Under the pieces are notes generated by a model. The model worked only from the letters and a program-made list of their open reading frames with translations, did no database searches and was not told the DNA's origin. From NCBI RefSeq assembly GCF_003751225.1, contig NZ_RJKE01000001.1, forward strand, positions 372,001 through 436,000: a stretch of DNA of 64,000 nt. The letters run 5' to 3'. The DNA comes from Actinocorallia herbida (GTDB lineage Bacteria; Actinomycetota; Actinomycetes; Streptosporangiales; Streptosporangiaceae). This document shows, in pieces, positions 58,359 to 64,000 of this stretch (within the stretch, counting starts at the first letter, position 1; the number at the start of each line of letters is the position of its first letter). A program made the position numbers and the translations under genes.

Positions 58359-61079
58359 GTCGGTGAGGGCCGCGGTCAGGGCTTCGGCGCGGGCCCGGGT
58401 GCGGGCGGCCTCGGGCGCGCCGGTGCGGGACTGGAGGTCGGCCAGGACCGACAGGGCGGTGGCCAGGGCGGGGCGGTGCGCGGGGGAGCGGGTGGCGATG
58501 TCCTCGTGCAGGCCGGCCGCACGGGTCTGGTGCGGGAGCGCGTCGCCGGGGCGGTCGGCGTCGGCGAGGTAGCCCGCGAGCTTGCTGAGCACCCGGGCGA
58601 GCGCGTTCAGGTGCTCGGCCGCGTAGGCGTCGAGCAGCGGCTCCAGCAGTTCCAGGGCCTCGGCCTGGGCCGTCGCGGCGGCGTCGGGGAGCCCGAGCCT
58701 GGCCCGCAGCGCCGCGTCGGTCTCCAGGAGGGCGACCGCCGTGACGCGCGGCGCGTCGGGCACCTCCAGGAGGTGGATCTCCCACAGCGCCCACGCCCGG
58801 GTGTGCAGGAGATCGGCGGCCTCCAGCGCGCCGTCGTCGAGCAGTTCGTCGGCGACCGCGTTGAGATGGCGCACGGTCCCGACCGCGCTGCCTTGCGCGG
58901 AGATCGCCGCGATCGTCGGCTCGACGTCGAGCCCGGCCAGGCTCCGCTCGCGCAGCAGCCGCATCAGCTCGGCGGCGGCCTCCACCGCCTCTCCCGCCTC
59001 GGTGAACAGCGCCACGGCCCGCTCCCGCAGCGCGACCGCCTCCGGGGCGCCGACGAGCGCCGCGAGGCGGCTCGACACCACGGCGGTCTGCGCGGCGAAG
59101 TAGGCGCCGCCGCGCAGCAGGTGCAGCTCCTCGTAGACCTCCAGCGACTCACGGGTGGCCCCGACGGCCTCCGCGGGCCTGCCCAGCGCCTCGTGGTGCA
59201 GGCCGAGGGCGCGCAGCGCCTGGGCGAGGTTAGGCAGGTCCCCGATCTCGCGGTGCAGGTCCACGTCGAACAGCGCGGCGGTGAAGGCCTCCTCGGTCTG
59301 GCCGAGCTTCGCCAGATAGATGCCGAGCGACCGCCAGGCGCCCGCGAGCAGCGGACGGAACCGGTCGGGCTCGTCCCGGGACAGCTCGCCGTACAGCGTG
59401 ATGGCGCGCCGCATCAGCCCGAGCGCCTTCTCCAGGCCGCCTATCCGCTCGTGGTAGCGGCTCGCGTCGTGCAGCGCGACGGCCAGCGCGGTGGCCGCGC
59501 GGGGGAGATCGGGCCGGCTGATGCGCTCCAGAAGGCTGACGGCCCGGTCCAGTGCGGTGACGGCGTGCTCGAAGGACTCCTCGGCCTCGCGGATCTGCCC
59601 GAGCAGGCAGAGGGCGTCGGCGAGCAGGAGGCCGTGGGCGAGGTCCTCCTCGTACAGCTCCTGGTACAGCGCCGTGGCGTCCAGCGCGGACTGGAGGGCG
59701 AGGTCGTGCATGCCGAGAGACCGCGCGCGCGACCCCCGGTCGTGCAGGGCGGGCGCGAGGAGGTCGGCGTGCCCGCCCAGCTCGGTGAGCACGTCGACGG
59801 CCTCGGCCGCGGCGGCGAAGGACTCGTCGGCCCTGTCACGGTCGTCCAGCCGGTTGCCCAGCGTCACGAGGGCTTCGCCGAGCGGCCGTCCGCCCTCGCG
59901 CCGGGCGGCTTCGACGGCCTCCTCCGCGGCGCCCAGGCCGTCGTCGGAGTCGTCGAGCAGCGCGAGGTGGTCGCTCACCAGGCACAGGCAGTGGACGTAC
60001 CGGGCGTCCTCACCGAGGTCCCGGAACAGCCCGGCGGCCTCCCGCGCGGCCTGGATGGCCTGCCCTACGTCCCCCGCGTCCCGGCGCAGGCCGACCAGCC
60101 TCAGCAGGGAATAGGCGAGTTCCCTGTCGGGCTCCGCAGGCATCCCCGCGTTCCTGTCCCGGTAGACGTGCACGAGGTCTTCCGCGGTCTTCAGCGCCTC
60201 GGACTCCGCGCCGACGGCGGAGCAGGCCGTCGCGAGGTCCTCCAGGTAGTCGGCGTACCAGTGGTGGATGCCGGTGTCCTCGGCGTACAGCCCGGCGAAA
60301 CCGTCGCGCACGGACAGCAGCGCCTCCAGCGCCTCGTCCGGGCGGTCCAGGGCGGACAGGCGGGAGGCCACCGTCTGGACGGCGGAGCAGCGCGTCATCC
60401 GCCAGTCGCCGTCGACGTCCTCCCGGGCCAGTGCCTGGACCTCGGCGAGCGCCTCCCGCGAGCTGTCCAGCGCCCCTTCCAGATCGTCGAGGAGGGCCTG
60501 GAGCGAGCTGACCCGGGCGAGGGAGAGCGCGGCGGAGTAGCGGTCGCCGAGCAGGCGGAACTGCTCGGCGCTCTGCCTGACGGCGTCGGCGGCCTCGACG
60601 TACTCGTCGTCGCCGGCCAGGCTGTCGCCCCACAGGCGAAGGCTCCGCGCGTACTCCGGCCGGAGCCCTTCGCGGCCGTCGGCGAGGAGCAGGGCGAGGC
60701 CGCGGACGACGCGGCGGCTCACCACCGCCGCGTCGGTCGGGCGGTCCGCCTCGGCGAGCAGTTCCGTGTAAGCCTCGGCGTCGGCCAGCACGTCCGGCCA
60801 CCGCCGCTCGTCCTCGGCCGCCAGCGACTCCAGCAGCCGGAAGGCCCGCCCGCGCACCGCGACGGCCTCTTCCAGATCGCCCGAGGCGGCGTGCGCGGCG
60901 GCGAGGTCGCGCAGCACCCCGGCCAGGGGAAGACCGGGCGGAAGGAGGCCCGCCAGGACGCGCCGGGCGATGATCTCCCGCGGCCGGTCGCCCGCGCGCG
61001 CGAGCGCGGCGGCGAGGTCGCCCAGGCCCCGCGCCAGCTCCGCGCGCAGGATCGCCGGATCGTCGAAGGCGAGCTGCAC
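58353..61079 (-). CDS. Large TPR-repeat protein (N-terminus probably longer)
   Basis: A 908-residue protein made of helical pairs of the TPR kind (e.g. AVSLLERISRPDLPRAATALAVALHDASR and ALRALGLHHEALGRPAEAVGATRESLEVYEELH, read in pieces) from end to end, with no catalytic or NB-ARC domain. Coding look continues upstream of the GTG at 61079 (VPHLREHILSACHPLLDVAAL, GC-rich third positions) but no start codon is found in that frame before 61240. A good frame with a TTG start at 61341 (KASPDPDSFAVAQGPAGAPG) lies one base out, so a frameshift near 61230-61260 is likely. It follows the 634-residue gene closely, and the two may be partners. Confidence 0.75.
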   Translation of the reverse strand: MQLAFDDPAILRAELARGLGDLAAALARAGDRPREIIARRVLAGLLPPGLPLAGVLRDLAAAHAASGDLEEAVAVRGRAFRLLESLAAEDERRWPDVLADAEAYTELLAEADRPTDAAVVSRRVVRGLALLLADGREGLRPEYARSLRLWGDSLAGDDEYVEAADAVRQSAEQFRLLGDRYSAALSLARVSSLQALLDDLEGALDSSREALAEVQALAREDVDGDWRMTRCSAVQTVASRLSALDRPDEALEALLSVRDGFAGLYAEDTGIHHWYADYLEDLATACSAVGAESEALKTAEDLVHVYRDRNAGMPAEPDRELAYSLLRLVGLRRDAGDVGQAIQAAREAAGLFRDLGEDARYVHCLCLVSDHLALLDDSDDGLGAAEEAVEAARREGGRPLGEALVTLGNRLDDRDRADESFAAAAEAVDVLTELGGHADLLAPALHDRGSRARSLGMHDLALQSALDATALYQELYEEDLAHGLLLADALCLLGQIREAEESFEHAVTALDRAVSLLERISRPDLPRAATALAVALHDASRYHERIGGLEKALGLMRRAITLYGELSRDEPDRFRPLLAGAWRSLGIYLAKLGQTEEAFTAALFDVDLHREIGDLPNLAQALRALGLHHEALGRPAEAVGATRESLEVYEELHLLRGGAYFAAQTAVVSSRLAALVGAPEAVALRERAVALFTEAGEAVEAAAELMRLLRERSLAGLDVEPTIAAISAQGSAVGTVRHLNAVADELLDDGALEAADLLHTRAWALWEIHLLEVPDAPRVTAVALLETDAALRARLGLPDAAATAQAEALELLEPLLDAYAAEHLNALARVLSKLAGYLADADRPGDALPHQTRAAGLHEDIATRSPAHRPALATALSVLADLQSRTGAPEAARTRARAEALTAALTDE

Positions 61080-61376
61080 GGTCGGGTCCGCGGGCGGCGC
61101 GACCTCCGCGAGCAGCTTCTCCAGCGCGGCGGTGGTCGCCGCGTCGAGCCCGCACAGCGCGGCGACGTCGAGGAGGGGATGGCAGGCGGACAGGATGTGC
61201 TCCCGGAGGTGTGGGACCCCGGCGGCGTGCGCTCCGGGCGGCGCGGCAGCCCTCGGTGGGCTGTTCCGGCGCGGGGGTGCCCGGCGCCCCGGCCGGCCCC
61301 TGGGCCACCGCGAAACTATCCGGATCGGGCGAAGCCTTCAACCGGAGCGCCCGCTCCCGGGGCGAGGGATCACTGG

Positions 61377-63281
61377 TCAGGGCGTGCGGTCGTCCAAGGG
61401 CGCGGACAGGGGCTCGGGTACGGGCTCGTGCGGCAGGGCCGCGCGGCCCGCCAGCGGCGCGAGGACGAGCGCGCAGAAGTCGGCGACGGCCGCGGCGTCG
61501 GGGTGCCCCGCGGCCAGCACGTCCACGGCGACCAGCGCGGGCTCCTGCGGGGGGATCTCGCGTTCGAGCGACTCCCGCACTGCGTCAGCCCCGGCGATCT
61601 CCAGCAGGCGCAGGAGCCCGTCGGTGAGCGCGAGCAGATGCTCCTCGGGAGCCAGGGCGTCGGGGGACAGCAGCCCGCGGCGCAGGAGGGCGGTGAGGGC
61701 GGACGGGGCGAGCACGGGGTCGTCGCGCAGGGAGAGCAGAAGGGAGGGGCCGTCGCTGAGGGCGTCGACGAGCGTGTCCAGGAGGAGCAGCGTGCGGTCG
61801 CGGAAGGGACACGATCGTACGGCCTCCACCAGGGCGGGCACGTCGTTGTCGTGCGCGGCGAGCCAGCCGCGGATCTCGGCGCGGGCGGCGTCGGCGGGAT
61901 AGCGCTCGGCGGCGACCCCGAGCAGCTCCGCGGGCCGCGCGGAGGCGAGCTCTCCGATACGCCCGCACTCGCGGCCTTCGGCGAGCAGAGCCTCGCGCAC
62001 CTCCGCCGCGGCCAGCGGGGTGAGCGACACGGCGGGCGCGTGGGCCGCGTCCCAGGCCGCGCCCCTGCGGCTCCTTCCCTGCTCGGGGAGGAGCGGTCCC
62101 TGGAGCTCCAGAGCGCCGAGGTCGCCTAGCGCGCGCAGGGTGAGCGATAGATCCTGGTCCAGGGCGGAACGCCACAGAATGCGCTGCTCGCCGTCGATGT
62201 CGGCGAGGTCGTAGGGCGCGGTGCAGTACAGCCACACCTTGTCCTGGAGCCGGTGGCCGGGCACCGGGCAGGGCAGCCCGTACAGCGCGTTGAGCAGGTC
62301 GGGCACCGTCTCGGCGAAGTCCGTGCGCAGGATGGAGCCGGAGGCGCAGAAGCTGTCCCCGAGGCGGGGGAAGGCACTGAAAGCCCGCCGCCACAGGGCG
62401 AGCGGGTCGGCGAGCACGGCGGACGCCCTGCCGACCTTCGTGAGCCGTCCCGCGTGCACCCGGATGATCCGGGCCTTGCGCGCCCAGGCGACCAGCAGGG
62501 GCAGATCGCCGATGTCGCCGCATCCATTGCCGTTCTCCAGCAGCCGTACCAGCGCGCGGGCGTCGACGGGAGGGATCTCCCCGCGCGGGGTCAGCGGCCT
62601 GCCGTCCGAGCCGACCCATGCCACCAGCGCCGACAGCCGCCTGACGACCGGCGAGCGCTCCGCGGCCTCGCGCAGTTCGTCGGCGCAGGGCAGGGCCAGC
62701 GGAGGCGGCGCCACGGCCCGCCGGACGGGGGCGGGCGCGCGTTCGGCGAGCCGGATGAGCAGGTCCCTGTCGTGCGGGATCCGCCCGGCCGAGACCCCGG
62801 ATTTCAGGCGTTCCAGTCCGAGCCGGTCGGTGAGGGGGATGCCGTGCCGGGCCGCGGTGAGCTTCCAGTACTTGGTGACGCTGTAGCGCTCCTGGTCGCG
62901 GATCGCCGCCGTGAACAGGGGGACCGTGCGGGTGATGGCCCGTTCGGCCTCCGCGGGGTCGCCCGCGCGCGGGTCGCGCAGGCCCGCGGCGTCCAGGTAG
63001 CGCAGCAGGGTCCGCAGCGCCTCGGGCACGCACGCGAGGTCCTCGGGCTCGGCCGCGACGCGCTCCGGCACCCATTCCAGGAGGAACTGCCGGACTTCGG
63101 CGGGCCGCCAGAACCCCAGCCGCCCATCGGGGCACTCGTGCCGGAACTGGAGCGCGGCATCGATGATCTCGGGAACGAGGCGGACGCCCTGGTCCTCCGC
63201 CCAGGCCCGGCAGCGCCGGACGATCAGCTCGCGCGCGGCCCGGTACTCCTCTTCCTCTTCGGTGCCGAAGCAAGTACGCAT
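61377..63281 (-). CDS. Large hypothetical protein
   Basis: A 634-residue protein without a signal or membrane helix. It is mostly helical. Recognisable blocks are AARELIVRRCRAWAEDQGVRLV near the start, FRHECPDGRLGFWRPAEVRQFL, and GEIPPVDARALVRLLENGNG. No motif of a known enzyme is evident. It is followed by the TPR gene within 40-300 bases depending on the start chosen. Start ATG 63281 has no clear RBS. Not recognised. Confidence 0.6.
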   Translation of the reverse strand: MRTCFGTEEEEEYRAARELIVRRCRAWAEDQGVRLVPEIIDAALQFRHECPDGRLGFWRPAEVRQFLLEWVPERVAAEPEDLACVPEALRTLLRYLDAAGLRDPRAGDPAEAERAITRTVPLFTAAIRDQERYSVTKYWKLTAARHGIPLTDRLGLERLKSGVSAGRIPHDRDLLIRLAERAPAPVRRAVAPPPLALPCADELREAAERSPVVRRLSALVAWVGSDGRPLTPRGEIPPVDARALVRLLENGNGCGDIGDLPLLVAWARKARIIRVHAGRLTKVGRASAVLADPLALWRRAFSAFPRLGDSFCASGSILRTDFAETVPDLLNALYGLPCPVPGHRLQDKVWLYCTAPYDLADIDGEQRILWRSALDQDLSLTLRALGDLGALELQGPLLPEQGRSRRGAAWDAAHAPAVSLTPLAAAEVREALLAEGRECGRIGELASARPAELLGVAAERYPADAARAEIRGWLAAHDNDVPALVEAVRSCPFRDRTLLLLDTLVDALSDGPSLLLSLRDDPVLAPSALTALLRRGLLSPDALAPEEHLLALTDGLLRLLEIAGADAVRESLEREIPPQEPALVAVDVLAAGHPDAAAVADFCALVLAPLAGRAALPHEPVPEPLSAPLDDRTP

Positions 63282-63662
63282 GCGATGAAGCTACAGAGCC
63301 GTTTCCCGAGAGTAATGCAATTTTCACGAACTGCGACCATCGATCCCACGCGAAGCGCCGCCGATATGTCACACCTGCCATGACCTGGTGGGATGTGAGC
63401 GGATTGGCGCGTTCGTGCGATGTGTTGGCGGGTTCGGCCAGTGCCACAGCCGTCCCCCGGCCGACCGGCGCGCCCGGTCCATCCCGCCCCCGTCCCGGGG
63501 AGGCCGTCGGGAGGTCCGGCCGACGGGGGTGATGACAACCGAATTGATCGAAAATGCCTGGTTGATCGGTATTTCCTGGCAGGGAAGTTGTCCAGGGGTG
63601 GACGATTTCCGTGCGGCGGGGCGTGGTCGAATGGAGGTGTTGGAGCGGTCCCGAAGAAAGCG
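63282..63662. other. Gene-free stretch of 381 bases
   Basis: No gene seen. The stretch separates two divergent genes and so must hold both promoters. The only clear structure is the tandem repeat at 63544-63579. Confidence 0.5.
63544..63579 (+). repeat. Two tandem 18-base repeats upstream of the DUF202 gene
   Basis: TTGATCG-N6-CCTGG is present twice, exactly adjacent (63544-63561 and 63562-63579, 14 of 18 identical). They lie 84-119 bases before the DUF202 gene. Possibly paired regulator sites. Confidence 0.55.
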
Positions 63663-64000
63663 ATGGCCAAGATCAAGATGCACGACGCGGAACCGGACGT
63701 GCGCTTCACGTTCGCCAACGAGCGGACGTTCCTGGCCTGGAGCCGCACGGGCCTCGCCCTGGTCGTCGCCGGGCTGGCGATCGCCCAGTTGCTGCCGCCC
63801 TTTCCCGGGGTCCCGTGGGGCCGGCACCTGCTCGCCGTCCCGCTGATCGTGCTCGGCGGGTCCATCTCGGTCGCGGGGTACCTGGAGTGGGGGCGCAACC
63901 AGCGCGCGCTGAGGCGCGGGGAGCCCTTGCCGCCTTCGGCGCTGCCGAAGCTGCTCGCGGGGACCATCACCGCGGTCGCCTTCCTCGCCGCGGCCGTCGT
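63663..64000 (+). CDS. DUF202 (YidH-like) membrane protein, cut by window edge
   Basis: The first 112 codons of a small membrane protein. It starts MAKIKMHDAEPDVRFTFANE, then RTFLAWSRTGLALVVAGLAIAQLL, the DUF202 signature (FANERTFLAW). Three hydrophobic helices are present (about 26-45, 55-73, 94-112), and the frame is open at base 64000. Function unknown; the family is found in many bacteria as a short integral membrane protein. Confidence 0.88.
   Translation, partial: MAKIKMHDAEPDVRFTFANERTFLAWSRTGLALVVAGLAIAQLLPPFPGVPWGRHLLAVPLIVLGGSISVAGYLEWGRNQRALRRGEPLPPSALPKLLAGTITAVAFLAAAV

Noticed and set aside
58476-62129. Very long open frame (over 1200 codons) on the plus strand opposite the TPR gene
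   Set aside because: It is antisense to two real genes, has a Gly/Val/Glu-rich composition and no domain. Such frames arise in GC-rich DNA because stop codons are rare.

Overview
The window is very GC-rich. Its genes start often at GTG, overlap by four bases (GTGA or ATGA), and include several actinomycete-only families: DUF397, XRE regulators with DUF5753, and DUF6879. It is almost certainly a chromosomal segment of an actinomycete, most likely of the Streptomyces or Streptosporangiales/Thermomonosporaceae type. The taxon is inferred from gene content, not proven.

Layout. (1) 0-2.5 kb: edge of a mobile element, with a truncated GIY-YIG-like gene, a tyrosine integrase and palindromic sites. 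(2) 2.5-8.8 kb: ordinary chromosome with a VOC protein, a hydrolase, initiator tRNA-fMet, an EspR-like regulator, a short degenerate cyclase, a sulfite-oxidase-family enzyme and an NfeD-like/flotillin pair. (3) 8.86-11.0 kb: a GHKL ATPase/nuclease gene, broken by one in-frame TAG and bounded by direct repeats copied from the 3' end of the next gene. (4) 11-16.4 kb: a left-pointing locus with an archaeal-type AspRS, a radical SAM enzyme, an amidohydrolase, an XRE regulator, a DUF6879 protein and a small protein. (5) 16.7-23.7 kb: small actinomycete regulatory genes, then a defence-like island with a PLD/SF2-helicase/DUF3427 protein, divergent from an SRA-like/PD-(D/E)XK protein, and a frameshifted NaeI-family endonuclease.

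(6) 23.8-32.3 kb: a coherent cluster of prephenate dehydratase, MFS exporter, YciI protein, TetR regulator, FMN alpha-hydroxy-acid oxidase, RidA, an MppJ-like ketoacid methyltransferase and a three-gene ABC transporter. Two near-identical palindromes sit at the promoters of its two rightward transcripts. I infer a TetR-controlled pathway around phenylpyruvate and, probably, a beta-methylated derivative. This cluster and the repeat-bounded module at 8.9-11 kb are the best candidates for something undescribed.

(7) 32.3-64 kb: mostly housekeeping and accessory genes. They are an intradiol-dioxygenase-like lipoprotein, a SEC-C protein, a Ser/Thr kinase overlapping an AlkD-type gene, a MocR regulator divergent from an MFS gene, a two-component system next to an ABC exporter, an XRE/DUF397 pair, a D,D-carboxypeptidase, TetR/carotenoid oxygenase, an FG-GAP protein, Hsp20, a secreted cholesterol oxidase with a perfect KstR-type palindrome upstream, a DapB-like reductase with a carboxymuconolactone-decarboxylase-like partner and a perfect CRP-type palindrome, an SGNH esterase, and two large unknown proteins, one a TPR protein with an apparent N-terminal frameshift. 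No rRNA gene and no CRISPR array were seen.
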